A stretch of DNA of 64,000 nucleotides from Hydrangea macrophylla (taxonomy: Eukaryota > Streptophyta > Magnoliopsida > Cornales > Hydrangeaceae): positions 3,231,501-3,295,500 of the forward strand of contig CM066988.1 in NCBI GenBank assembly GCA_033977485.1. Direction: 5' to 3'. Under the pieces are notes generated by a model. It was not told the DNA's origin and ran no database searches. It worked only from the letters and a program-made list of their open reading frames with translations. Below, in pieces: positions 29,844 to 41,169 of this stretch (its first letter is position 1; the number at the start of each line of letters is the position of its first letter). The position numbers were made by a program, and so were the translations under genes.

Positions 29844-31694
29844 TCTGAAACCCGACGGGTCAACCCGAACCGACCCGACCTAAGCGGATAATCCATAAAC
29901 ACTCTCAAGGAAACCCATACTCGTAACCCGATGGGTCAGACCCTGACCCGACCCGACTCTAAATGGATTACCCATATAAAGACACAATGAAACCCAAGCT
30001 AAAACCCATTCGGGTTGAACCTAAACCCGAACCCGAAACCCACTTATACTCACAAACTACACCTACCCGCTAACCCGTACCCTAACCAAACCCTGACCCA
30101 ACCACAGACACATACCAGCCCGCCCCAACTACCCGAACCCGACCTAAACTAGACCCGGCGTCAAAACGACGCCGTCCCACTTAAAATACCCATGGGTTAT
30201 TTAAACCCAACCCGGCCCGCTACCCAAACCCTTATACAGACTCAACTAAACCCACCCAAACACAAACCTAACCCGACCCATACCCGCTTGTTATAACCCG
30301 AAGATCCCAAACGGATCTTCATCTTCTCCGGCGAGCCCCGGCGTCGCCGGCGAGTCGCGATTTGCCGGAATACTTCTAGGCCTCATATCTCTCTCGTTTC
30401 TAGACGAAAATGCACGAGGTCAACGGCAAACTGACCGGAAACCCTTCCTCTTCAACATACTAACAGACCGGATCCTGGTTCATTCGTTTAAGGCACCCAC
30501 CAAACGATTATCGTTTTCGGCCAAAACAAAGGATAATGGCCTGCATGGCCATTCAAACCTCACCCAAATCCATTCCTGCTACATGGGGGGTCTACCTGGG
30601 ACCAATTGGGTTTGATTGGTGTAGGAAACAGGGACTTTGGTCATGCTTGACAAGTCAAGCTCTTAAGGTGAGCTTTAATGGTGGCCGGAGCTCACAGTGA
30701 GCCTTAGGCTCTGTTTGGGAGCTTGCATGTGGGTCTAGAGGCTTCCTAGATGACATGTAGAAGGTTTGAAATGCAATGGGGGGTGGGGTTTTACCTTTGG
30801 TTGCTTTAAACTTCTCTGATCTCTCTCTTACTTTGCTATCTTCTTTCTCTCTCCTCTGAGTCTCTTCTCCTCTCTGGTTTGCGTGGCAGTGTGTGTGTGC
30901 AGAGATGGTGTAGAGAGTGAAGAGAGGATGGGTGTACTGTGTATTGAGAGGGTGAGGCAGAGATGGTGTAGAAGGGGGTGTGTGTGTGTATAAACCGAGG
31001 GTAAAGGGAGGTTCTCTCAAGCTCTCTCTCTCTCTCGGGCTCTCTCTCTACCAAACTGTGTGTGTGCTGTGTAATGTAGAGTGTGTGTGTGCAGAGAATA
31101 TACATTATATATGAGAAAGGGACTTGACATGTGTTGAGCATGTAAGGCATGCATGGTGACACATGGTGAAGGGTTTAAGCATGGCTGCCACGTGGATGGG
31201 GTGGTGGCCATGTGGCTGCCACGTGGCCATGCATGGGCCCAAAACTCGATTTGTGTGCCATTGCTTGGGATTGCGTGCAAATTTCGATGTGCGTGCACAA
31301 TTGTACGGGTATGTATGTGCGTGTGTGTTCAAGAGTAGATTATCAGGGTGGGGTTCACTTAGGGAGGTAGTGTGGGTCCCACTCATAGGTTGATACACTA
31401 CTGACTATAAATGAGACTGAAAAATGTAAACCTGTTACCAGGATGTGCGGGTCCAAATGCAATTCTACCTATGGTTCTAATATAGAAAAATTACACATAC
31501 CGGGGTTATGACCATTCTAGTAGGTTCCTGGTTAACAGTGTCGTCGTCGTCGTCGCTAGGACATTGACTGGAAATCCCATACTAGGGTTTCTTATTAAGA
31601 AAGAATCCTAATGGACCTTCTGCAGTCGTCATCAAGGTGACGTCACTATTTCTAATCCTACGTGGAAATTTCTAGGGAAATTCTGGGTGCTACA
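27468..31694 (-). repeat. 5' LTR of the giant-LTR gypsy, 4227 bp
   Basis: Same ends as the partner. Shorter mainly by one deletion near 29690-29700 (about 125 bp of AT-rich sequence, partner about 22790-22915), with 'agaat' at the junction. Has one extra GTC unit near 31540. Confidence 0.93.
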
Positions 31695-31699
31695 AAGAA

Positions 31700-32145
31700 T
31701 GGCTACTGGGGTGCTGTGCTTTGGTGAAAACGGCCTCTGTGATTCAGACAGAGGCCAAAGCTAATCTTAATGCCCGATAGAAGGCGGTACATTTCCTTGA
31801 GTCTACCAAGATCAAATATGAGACTGGTAAGGTGACTCAGACTCAGGTAATGGCCTGAGATGCCTGGCTTCAAACCAACATTACCAGACTCAGAGTGTAA
31901 CTAGAGAAGTTGGAGGCTGAGGTTATCACCAATAATGTTGGCCTAAATTGATGCGACCTTGGCTGGACTCGGCCAAGATGCTCAAAAGTGTAATGACTAG
32001 CTACAGGCCAACCTCCCGGCTACTCGGATTTGGTCCCATAAGCTTCAGAGAGCTGAGCAAGATTGGGCTAGAGCCTAAAAGACCTGGGACGACCTCAAAG
32101 ATAAGCTCAAGAGTTTTGAGTCGGCCCCTTCACTTGTATATTAAC
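31700..32145 (+). pseudogene. PMD gene of Tat-B, 3' part after the gypsy insertion
   Basis: Continues the frame broken at 20570 (...ILKEVQE, then WLLGCCALVKTASV and QTEAKANLNAR). Reads as a charged, probably coiled-coil tail: HFLESTKIKYETGKVTQTQ, LEKLEAEVITNN. Several stops. The AT-rich stretch to 32215 would be its 3' untranslated region. Confidence 0.65.
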
Positions 32146-32215
32146 ATATGTATTTTTATTCTTTGTACTTTGTATTTTTTATGTAAGTTATGTGCATCCC
32201 TTATTTAATACAACT

Positions 32216-32928
32216 TGTTTGCACCATAAAATCAAAATTAAAATGGGCCAACTAAATCGAATTGGGAATTTCACGTGGAGAGGGCATGAAAGCAGATTGA
32301 TGGGAAAGGCAGGCTGATGCAACATAACAAATGCCATAAATCAGTGTGTCTGCCACATCAATGGCAAAATGATTTTTGTATTTATTTCTATGCAGGCCAA
32401 TGACACATGCAATGTGAAGATCATGATAAGTGCAGTTATGCACGAAGACCCATTATACCTAAATCATGGATATAGTGGATTATGTTTTCAACAACCAAGT
32501 AGCGGTTACTGTTATTACGATCTATTTAAGGAACTAAAAAGAGAGAATAAAGGATCCCTGATAAATCAAAATACTTAGCATTTTCACCTTTGCATTGTTA
32601 TCTTTCCTTTATCTTTTAATTCCAATTTACTTGCCTACTTTAGGAGTAGATCTGTAGTTAAATTCCAATTAGAAGACGGATTACCACTTTTGATTGAACC
32701 TTCTTTGTAATGAATTTAATAGGAATTCATTTCTATTATTTCTTTTACCAATCTCGGTGTTTCTCATAGTTCAAGTCTTTAATCTTTGGTTAAAGCAATT
32801 GGAACCTATTTGAAGAGATTTTGTTCCTATGTCTCTTCACTCGTCTGATTTGTCAAATTGTTCACAATTGAAGAGGACATTTGTCTGGCATGCCCGAACT
32901 CTTATGATTATAGATTTTCAGCCATACA
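32216..32928 (+). repeat. Tat-A 5' LTR
   Basis: Starts TGTTTGCACCATAAAATC and ends TTTCAGCCATACA. A tatttaagg TATA-like site lies near 32522. Clearly diverged from the 3' copy, with scattered substitutions and small indels. Confidence 0.85.
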
Positions 32929-32983
32929 ATTTTTGTCGAGGAAGAATTTGACAAAAGATAAGGGAATAGCCAAATAACCAGAG

Positions 32984-33956
32984 TTGGATGCACCAACTAT
33001 GGAAGACAATGTTGAGGAAGGAGTTCATGGAAACACCAGTGATCAGTCTCGTACTAGTAGTCACGGGTCACTTCAGCCTCAATCGAAAGAGGTTAGAGCC
33101 TCTGCTATTGGTCCAGATCAACAGATGCTGAAGGATTACGCAGCCGTGATGTGTTTTAGTATAAATAGCGCACTACATGATTGGCTCTAAGCCAACTTGA
33201 AGCAAACATCTACGATTATGAAACCATTCACGAATATGATGCAAAAGATAGGTGACCAAATTACTAAGAGTATTGATTGTCAAATTTCATATCTGACAGA
33301 GAAAATGGGCCAAGCATCATCCCTGAAGACCAGTGCATAGAAGGAGCCTATACAAGTTCCTATTAATCAAGCTCCACAACAGAGTTATGGGAATGTTAAG
33401 CTCCTTAACCGCCCTGCAGTCCCGGGTTCCTTAACCACCTGGGTCTGGCATGTTTGACCATACATCAAGTTCTAGTAACCAGCCAGTTCCAAATCAAGTT
33501 GGTCAGGGTTTAGGACTTCCTAAGAGTCATCGAGGATTAATTAGTTCTAATACAAGGCCTCATACCAGTTTCTAAGTGGGGCAAATGATAGTCCTAGTCC
33601 ATCAGACTGGATATCATGAAGGTACTCAGCCTCAGATGCCTGCATTACCACCTTGGGGGCCATCTGCGTAACTAGTGATGCTAAATGTGGGACAGGTGAC
33701 AGAGTCAGGCGCTCCCATGGTGGGCATGCCTCAATCGTAGATGTGTCAGACTGGGGGGACACTACTATTAGCCAGCAGCGCAGATTGGGGGACACCATCC
33801 GCCAGCCATGCAAACTGGGAGGCACCATCAGCCAACAGTGCAAACTAGAGGGCACTATCAGGCAGCAGCGCAGATGGGAGGGTACCAGCAACCATTGATG
33901 CACAATGGAGGACCATTGCAGGCACTTGCAGTAGGTTTGTCAGGTCATCAGCCTGC
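32984..33956 (+). pseudogene. Tat-A gag, N-terminal part
   Basis: Opens MDAPTMEDNVEEGVHGN and has several stops. It ends in a Gln/Gly-rich zone of four 30 bp repeats (see repeat entry). The frame is broken by the Athila-A insertion at 33956/42655. Confidence 0.6.
33772..33895 (+). repeat. Four-unit 30 bp tandem repeat in Tat-A gag
   Basis: Units of the form 'gcca(g/a)c..tgcaaact.ggaggcac.atca' in direct order. In one frame they spell ten-residue units such as MQTGRHHQPT, VQTRGHYQAA and AQMGGYQQPL. Confidence 0.75.
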
Positions 33957-35428
33957 TAATCAGCGACGAATAGTTGCCGTTTATAGTCTTAAAAATACGC
34001 TTTGTTAGCCCATTTCATGTAGTTATTAAGTGATTTTTAATAAGTATTCTATATTTTGTAGGTTTTGGAGCTTTAATATGAAAATGCTCAAAAATCCAAT
34101 GATTAGTGGCTTTGGAAGTCATTCTGGGCTCAAACGGTGATTTCGGTGAAAGTTGAATGCAGTAGCAGCCTTGGAAAATTGCATTTTTGACAAGGAATAA
34201 TTTGGATTTGAGAAATTTCTCCAGAGATATAAAATGTAGATCTTCGAGTTACGGACGCGTGGCCGCAAATGGCGAGTCAATCCAAGTTTCGAGCAAACAG
34301 TTATCGTAATTCTACGAAAGTCGCGCAGTGCAGCGAAAAGGACCTCAAGCGAGCGGGCCGCGCGATCGACCCGGGAAAAACCAAAAACACGTATTTTGTT
34401 AAATTAAAGTGCCCAACGACGGTGGTTTGTGCATATGACGTCCATAAACGTAAATATAGCAGTTTTAGTATGATTTGGCTTAGGAAAGCTTCCTAAATCC
34501 TTCCAAACTCTATATAAATCCTATTCTAAATCAAATTTAAGGTTACAAATCATTACACAATATTATACACAGCCATATACACTAAAATTCCAGCCATTGA
34601 AGAGAGAAAAGCAAGGAGAAGAAGAAGAAGACCAAGGATTCCCATGGCCTCCTCCATCAACCTCTTGCCGTTCATCAATTCTATGGCCAACTAAACCTAG
34701 ATCTAGGGTTCAATGAAACCCTAGCCAAGTAATAGGGTGTATTTTATGCTTTTCTTTTAGATTTATTATGTATGGATGATGATCACATGTTTAGAGGATT
34801 TTTATAAATAAATCGTACTTCTATTGATTAAATTATTACTTTCAAAGTTTATTCTTGTCTTATATCTATTTTGACTGTGATGTGCTCAATGATCTATATT
34901 TGCTGTGCTTGTATAGATTATTTACATGTAATGGTGCTTAAATTGAATTGTGTTATCAAGTATTCGACTAGTCCATGCCTAGATTAGACGGATTATACCA
35001 CAACCTTAGTTTAGTGTGGGATAATTCGTGCTAACCGAAGATGGATTATATTGGTGCTTGAACCATAGTTATTTTCTTGACGGAGGAATTGGGCTTGTAG
35101 CTACAATTCCCCATTATCATCCAACTTAATAGGCTAAAGTAATTCATAAATACCCTTATTATGAAGCTAGTGGTGGATTTGCGATCCTAGGTTCCTTAAA
35201 CTTATTATAAAAACAAATCTTTAATTGCTTTCATAATTTAGATTTACTTTTATTGTTATTAGTTTAATTCAAATTAAATCTAAAATCCATTTTTCTTAAT
35301 TAACTAAATTAGGTTTTAAAAATTAAATTGCGTAGTATTCAATCTCTGTGGGTTCGACCTTTACTTCCACACTGCAAATCTTTAGAAAAGTAAAGTACAT
35401 TTTTCATATCTTGATTTTGACAACATCA
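33957..35428 (+). repeat. Athila-A 5' LTR
   Basis: Begins taatcagcgacgaatag (first bases altered from the TG of the 3' copy) and ends acaacatca. TATA box tatataaat at 34511-34519. Contains one copy of the CpG-rich phrase cgagcgggccgcgcg near 34350. Confidence 0.92.
34511..34519 (+). promoter_or_regulatory. Athila-A LTR TATA box
   Basis: tatataaat preceded by ccaaactc. The 3' LTR has tatatatat at the matching place (about 41724). Confidence 0.65.
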
Positions 35429-35433
35429 ATTTT

Positions 35434-35451
35434 TGGCGCCGTTGCCGGGGA
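35434..35451 (+). promoter_or_regulatory. Athila-A primer binding site
   Basis: TGGCGCCGTTGCCGGGGA, the tRNA-Asp site characteristic of the Athila lineage. Confidence 0.95.
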
Positions 35452-35926
35452 TTGCAAATTACTACCTTTAGTTTTAGAATCTTAGTTTAGTTAATTCGTA
35501 AATATTAGATTAGGTTTTCTTTTTCTTATTTTTCGTTTTATTTTGAGTCACTAACTTTTCTTTTTATTTTGTAGTTTCTCGAGGAACTCAAAATTCTAGC
35601 GTTTAGAGTGGAGCAGCTGTGCATGTCAAAGGAGCTTACGCGAAATAAATAAATAAAATTCAAGTAAATCGCTTTCTTTGAAACTTTGCATCAAATCACT
35701 GTAAGTCAGGACGTTGAGACGCAATTACTTGCATTAGGTTAGTTGTGGAGTGAGCACTGCATTAGCTAGGAAACCCGGGGCACTAGGCTTTGACGCGAAT
35801 CACTGCATAAGGATAATTACATGCATCATAGTAGTACTGTGTGCTTGCTTGTTGTCTTATTTGCGTGATTGCTTTCTATTTTTGTAGAGTCAGACGTTAT
35901 TTTAGTCTAGTTTTCTTTTTAAGTTT

Positions 35927-37633
35927 ATGTTTGGTACGCGTTCAAATAAACCTGAATTACATTTTATCGATCTTGAACTTGAACGTACTTTAAGAGTTAG
36001 TAAGTCCGCAACCCAAGCTTCTAGAGCTAGGTTGCAAGACGACGAATCAACGCCGATTCCGTCATCGTTGTTTGAGGCCGAAATTCAAAGTACCCTTAAA
36101 CGGTTAAGGAGAACTCGAACTTTTAAAATCGAACCGATTAAAATGGCTGACGAAAACAACGAAAATAATATGAATAATCTTAATATACCGCCACCTCCTC
36201 CACTTAAAGACTACTTTATTCCTACGACTTACACGCCACAAACATGTATCGACTTACCGGAGGCGACGACATCTCACTTTGAGATAAAGTCGTCCACCAT
36301 CTCGCTACTTCCATCCTTCCATGGCCGTCTAAATGAAGATCCATATCAACACTTAGGAGATTTTCAGGATATATGCTCTACTTTGAAAATTCAGAACTTA
36401 AATGATGATGAATTAAAATTGCGGCTCTTTCCATTCTCTTTAAAAGATAAAGCGAAGTATTGGCTCCAATCTCTTGAGCCAAACACAATTAAAACTTGGG
36501 AAGCCTTACACATCGCATTTTTACAAAAGGTTTTTCCTATTATGCGTACAAATCGAATAAGAAAATCTATAACTAATTTTGTGATGCAAGATGGGGAGAC
36601 GCTTTATGACACTTGGGAGAAATTTAAAGAACTATTACACTCTTGCCCACATCATCAGGTTCCTAAGTGGGAGTTGGTACAGGTTTTCTACGAGGGACTT
36701 ATTCCCTCTGTCCGTAACACCGTCGATGTTATTTGTGCAGGTACCTTCCTACACAAAAGCGCCGACGAGGTATGGAAAATTTTTGAAACGTTAAGCGAGA
36801 ATTCGATGCATCAGGCTGTGTCGGTACGTTCTGAGGGATATCTTCCGCCACCCAAACGTGAGGTAAAGTTAGAGTCAAGTCATTCAATTGAATTTCAAGA
36901 ATTATCTAAAAAACTTGACCGACTTATGATAATGAACCAAACGACAGCCTCACCCGCTCATGAAGTGTGTGCATTATGTTCTGAACCTTCTCATAATATA
37001 TTTGCATGTCCTTTCGCGTCTCAATTTCCAGAATTCGTAGAGCAACACCTAAACTCTATTCAACAATTCTCACAGAATAATTCTAATCCTATGCCGACTA
37101 ATTTTCCTAATACGTACCGACCCCAATTTCAACAATATGGATATACACAAGCCAACCCTCTACCTCCACGCAATAATGCATTTGAGGAGAAGGTGTTGGC
37201 CTCCCTTGAAAATTTTGGGTCGGTGATTCAGTTAGTACACTCTCACACACAGTCCATCGCAAAGCTGGAGTCCCAAGTAGGACAAATAGCTAATACACTA
37301 AATCGTTTGACCGAGAATAAGTTGCCAAGTCAACCTATTCAACAACCTAAGGGACAATACGAGATGGGTGGTACGAATGAGCAAGTGAACGCTGTGTCAA
37401 CTAGGACTCGTGAGGAGAAAATTGTTGAAATTCTGAATTCGAGAGAAAAAGAGGTACACATTAACTTGAATAAAGAAAAGGGGGAGGAGACGAGTAAAAT
37501 TCGAAAAGAAAAAAACCGGTCCAAACTAATATTATTCCAAAACTACCTTTTCCACCAAATGTCAAGGAACCGTCAAATTTTTCAAAGAAAACGTCAAAAA
37601 CTGAAGATATACTCAAGGTGTTTAAACAAGTGA
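35927..37633 (+). CDS. Athila-A Gag, 568 aa as read
   Basis: Capsid-type protein. SFHGRLNEDPYQHLGDFQDI near residue 128, then KLRLFPFSLKDKAKYWLQSL and the FVMQDGETLYDTWEKFKELL block, in the usual Athila gag order. A cysteine cluster CALCSEPSHNIFAC near 345 stands where the zinc knuckle belongs. The last about 40 codons do not look like gag. Near 37510, in an A-rich run, the frame appears to shift, because the sensible reading continues in the next frame into protease. The original product was therefore probably one gag-protease chain. Confidence 0.88.
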   Translation: MFGTRSNKPELHFIDLELERTLRVSKSATQASRARLQDDESTPIPSSLFEAEIQSTLKRLRRTRTFKIEPIKMADENNENNMNNLNIPPPPPLKDYFIPTTYTPQTCIDLPEATTSHFEIKSSTISLLPSFHGRLNEDPYQHLGDFQDICSTLKIQNLNDDELKLRLFPFSLKDKAKYWLQSLEPNTIKTWEALHIAFLQKVFPIMRTNRIRKSITNFVMQDGETLYDTWEKFKELLHSCPHHQVPKWELVQVFYEGLIPSVRNTVDVICAGTFLHKSADEVWKIFETLSENSMHQAVSVRSEGYLPPPKREVKLESSHSIEFQELSKKLDRLMIMNQTTASPAHEVCALCSEPSHNIFACPFASQFPEFVEQHLNSIQQFSQNNSNPMPTNFPNTYRPQFQQYGYTQANPLPPRNNAFEEKVLASLENFGSVIQLVHSHTQSIAKLESQVGQIANTLNRLTENKLPSQPIQQPKGQYEMGGTNEQVNAVSTRTREEKIVEILNSREKEVHINLNKEKGEETSKIRKEKNRSKLILFQNYLFHQMSRNRQIFQRKRQKLKIYSRCLNK

Positions 37634-38502
37634 AAATCAATATTCCATTCCTCGATGCTATAAAACAAATTTCCGCTTACGCTAAATGTCTTAAAGACCT
37701 TTGCACTCAAAAGCGTAAATTGCGTAGTCATACTCCTAAAAAGGTCTTCCTCACTAAAAAAGTAAGTTCTGTTTTTCAAAATGCACCTTCGAAGTATAAG
37801 GATCCTGGTACGCCAACTATTTCATGTGCCATAGGTGACACGGTCATTCATAGGGCTCTCCTTGACTTAGGAGCTAGTGTTAATCTTTTACCCTACCACG
37901 TTTACAAACAACTAGGACTAGGTGCACTTAAGCCTACGGTCGCTACTATTCAATTAGCGGATCGTACTGTCAAAATCCCTAGAGGAATCATCGAGGACGT
38001 CCTAGTTAAAGTTGATCAATGCTTTTATCCCGTTGATTTTATGGTCCTTGATACTGAACCTGTGCTAGATGCTAGAAAACACACCCCGATCATTCTAGGT
38101 CGTCCGTTCTTAGCCACGGCTAATGCGCGTGTCAATTGTCGAACGGGGGTAATGAAAGTGTCGTTCGGGAACATGAACCTCAAACTAAACGTTTTTAACG
38201 CTGTTGATCAACCTCCCAAAGACGATGATTACCAATATATGGAAGGTAGTGAGGTTAGAAGAACTGTTGAACATAATAAAGAAATAAATATGAGTGAGGG
38301 GAATAATATAGTGAATAATGAGCGGATGGATTTGAATAACCCAGACCCTAATGAGGAATTTACTCGGAAGGTGAAAAATCGACTTGAACTTAATAAGGAT
38401 GATTCGTCAAATGAATTAATCCAAAGCGACATTATTTCTGCTTACCACCGAGCTCTTCCTGATATCCTTAGGGGTACACAGTCCGATTTACGGCCTCCTT
38501 GA
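37618..38502 (+). CDS. Athila-A aspartic protease, 294 aa as read
   Basis: Active-site segment LLDLGASVNLLPYHVY near residue 80 (D-L-G-A in place of the common D-S/T-G-A, as often in Athila). The second conserved part is RKHTPIILGRPFLATANA near 155. A hydrophilic tail ends ...DLRPP with TGA at 38500-38502. The first methionine is inside the domain's natural upstream frame, so the start shown is only the first ATG. Immediately followed by non-coding sequence rather than RT. Confidence 0.88.
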   Translation: MFKQVKINIPFLDAIKQISAYAKCLKDLCTQKRKLRSHTPKKVFLTKKVSSVFQNAPSKYKDPGTPTISCAIGDTVIHRALLDLGASVNLLPYHVYKQLGLGALKPTVATIQLADRTVKIPRGIIEDVLVKVDQCFYPVDFMVLDTEPVLDARKHTPIILGRPFLATANARVNCRTGVMKVSFGNMNLKLNVFNAVDQPPKDDDYQYMEGSEVRRTVEHNKEINMSEGNNIVNNERMDLNNPDPNEEFTRKVKNRLELNKDDSSNELIQSDIISAYHRALPDILRGTQSDLRPP

Positions 38503-41169
38503 ATCTTGAGCTAGAATGGTGTAGCTAAAGACGTAAAAGATAGCGCTTCTTGGGAGGCAACCCAAGCTTTAGTTCTTTGGTTTCTATTCTTTTTGAGTAT
38601 TTTTGGGGTCATTTTGAGTCTATTTTTGAGTTTTCTGGACAGGTTTGGGGGTCGGAGTAAATTTATTTTGAACTTATACAAATTTTTATAAAGAAAAAGA
38701 GGAAAAGACCAAAGTCGCTCGCACGACCCGCTCGCGCGACACTTTGGTCGCGCGAGATTCCCCCTTAGACAAAATTTTTTTCCACTTTATATATATATGA
38801 GCTTCTATTACATCTCGGACCTAGATTCGCGCGCGCGAGGGGTTCGTTCGCCCGGCCCGCTCGCGCGATTCTGGCACATAGAAATTTTACTAAAGAAAAT
38901 TTATAACAAGCTTCTGCTTAACCTCGCGGAGGGATTCGCGCGAGCGAGGGTCGCTCGCGCGAGGTGGGGATTTCTCAATTTTTCTCTTTGTTCTTTTACC
39001 TTCTGTTTCCTACACCTGTCTAGTTGTTTTTCTTTTCTGGTAGTTTTTTACGATCGAGTTTATCTTTGTTTAGATAGTTTTGTTTCTATGTGTTTCATTA
39101 CATTCTTTTAATTCTAGTTTAGTTTTTATTGATTAATAAATAATAAAAAAAAGAACATACATATTATATTTTAGCCTTTATTTGTTTGTTTAATTTTCTT
39201 TTATTAAGTATTAACAGGTGAAATAGTCCTCCATTTGGAGTAATTGAACTTTGATTCCATATTATTGTACGTTCACCTGGTTTGCGTTTGCCGAGATCGA
39301 TGTATTATCGTTCTTTCTTTACGTACTCTCCTTTCTTACGTTTGATTGTTTCATTGGGGGCAGTGAAAGGTTTAGGTTTGGGGGTATGCACACGCATGCA
39401 CATTATACTGCAATTTTTCAAAATTTTTCGATACTTGTGCTTAAATAAACGATGATTTCCGACGTTTTTGCAATATAAATTTGATACTTCTTGTTATAGT
39501 ACTTGGATTGTTATAGAATGATAAACAAGGAAATATGTGATTAACCATTTACTGAAGTCATGATGTAACGTTTTAGGTCGTGTATCGTTCGAATCATAGT
39601 TTTATATCATAAATTTGCACACAAACCTATGCACTGCACATAGTTGCTTGAATACATGTCTGATGTGAACTATAATATGATTCGGATTTCTAGATAACAC
39701 ATGGTGGAGACTAAGCCCAGTAAGCTTTTGAGCCTATCTTTTCTTTTTAGAGGGTTATAAATACATTGTGTTTGTCGAATTTCATTGAAATAGCGCATTA
39801 ACTTGTTGTTTAGTCTCATTATTCTTGTTTTGGTTGATAGTCAAGTTAAAATATTTGTTACCATGCTAAATAATCTTCCGTCGTAAACGTTGAAAAATCG
39901 TATCACCCTAGGACATGATTTTAGACCTTCTTTGTTTTCCACCCTTTTGACCTTTGTCCTATCTAATTAAATGATAAATTTCCTTAGTTCGCCATTTGAG
40001 CCATTAAAATGCCCTTTTTCTTTAAACACCATTATCATGTTTTTGCTCCAATTTGGCCATCTTGGAGTTCACTACTGAAAGATTGATCAACTTTTAGTGG
40101 TGATAAGGGGATGTGTTGATTGAGAAGAAGAAGAAAATAAGATGATGTTTGGGGTGGTTGCCTTGTTATTTATTGAATATTCGTTTCAAAAGCAACGAGG
40201 AGGATAAGGATTGAAGAAAAAGATAAGAAAAAAAAAGATTGAAAAAAATAAAGAAGAAGAAGGTTGATAAAAAAAAAAAGAAAATATATGAAAAGAAGAG
40301 AATGAAAAGATGAATGTGGTAGAAGAGACGAATGAAAGAAATTGAACATGCCTTACAATGTCATTCTGTGATTACCTACCTAATGAATTCCTTTCAATCC
40401 TTTTTCATTGCCCGAGTCACATTACAATCTTTGAAAAGTCCTATTTGATCCTAGAAACATGGTTTGGATATATAAACGATGGGAAGGAGATTAAAACATG
40501 GTAACGATTAATTTTTCTTGATTGTTGGCATCCTATCCATGAGACTACTATTCTTTCGTGTCATGCGTCTTTTTCGAGTCATATGTGAGCGGTTTCTTGT
40601 TTTGAAAATGTATTTCCTTTACTCACATATTTTAGAAAAACTACACGTGTTTCTGAGTGTCTCATTTGAGAATGTAATTAACACTGTGGGATTCGTAGTC
40701 GAGACATAGTTAAATGGTTATCCGAAGTACATTCCATGTTCATGACATGCGCGTGATTCATTTGACTACCATAACACACACGTGAAATTTTATGAGAAAT
40801 TCTATTGATTTATACGATGCATGTGCATGGGATTGCTTTTCATGATGTAGGTAGACGTTTGGTTACGGTTCTTCTTGTTCGTTATTCTATTTCAAATCAT
40901 CGTTTTATAATAAGGAGTATTGAATGTTGTTTTTCGTTTTAATAAAACTTTTCTTTACAAGTTAATAAAGATGGTTGTGGGTGACTTGTTGACGAGAACC
41001 CTCACGAGACTTCACTCGTACGACTGGGGACACCTAGGGGTTTAAAAGGCTTGTTGCATATGCTAAATGCAATCGTGATCCATGCAAAAATGGAGTAGTA
41101 TTTGTAGTAGTAGTTTTATTTTTCTATTTTTTTTTGCTCGAGGACTAGCAAAGAGTAGGTTTGGGGGTG
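38503..41169 (+). other. Athila-A non-coding region in place of pol
   Basis: 2667 bp with no pol domain. It holds a CpG-rich zone (38715-38970) with repeats of ctcgcgcga / tcgcgcgag in both orientations, then AT-rich DNA. A strongly purine-biased block of about 210 bp (about 40120-40335, gaagaagaag and aaaaagaaaa) and the 3' purine tract follow. Athila-B has the same layout in the same length. Confidence 0.8.

Larger units (their letters stand above)
20571..31694 (-). mobile_element. Gag-only Ty3/gypsy element with giant LTRs (4.35 and 4.23 kb), Tekay/Del-like
   Basis: Two nearly identical long direct repeats (20571-24921 and 27468-31694, both tgtcacgccc...gggtgctaca) flank a 2546 bp interior. 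A perfect 5 bp duplication aagaa lies at 20566-20570 and 31695-31699. On the minus strand the primer site TGGTATCAGAGC (27457-27446) comes ten bases after the 5' LTR, and a purine tract AAGGTGGGTAGAGA precedes the 3' LTR. LTR ends of TGTAGCACCC type and the 'TTCGAGGACGAAAT' relic before the purine tract point to the Tekay/Del chromovirus group. Only gag and a small acidic ORF are coded. Inserted in the PMD gene of Tat-B. Confidence 0.93.

Noticed and set aside
20571..31694. Apparent 4.3 kb segmental duplication (20571-24921 and 27468-31694) with duplicated open frames
   Set aside because: The copies start and end with LTR-type termini, flank a primer site, gag and purine tract, and have a 5 bp target duplication. 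They are LTRs. The duplicated frames (for example near 24000-24600 and 30700-31400, rich in THTH) come from TG/CT low-complexity DNA.
34269..34496. 75-codon frame (and its twin at 41464)
   Set aside because: Both are in the same position of the two Athila-A LTRs and arise from the CpG-rich phrase. No family similarity.
38797..39111. 104-codon frame after the Athila-A protease, possible envelope-like gene
   Set aside because: Arg/Ala-rich start is the CpG motif in translation and the rest is Phe/Ser-rich AT DNA. No membrane or signal features in sensible order, and it is not kept in Athila-B.
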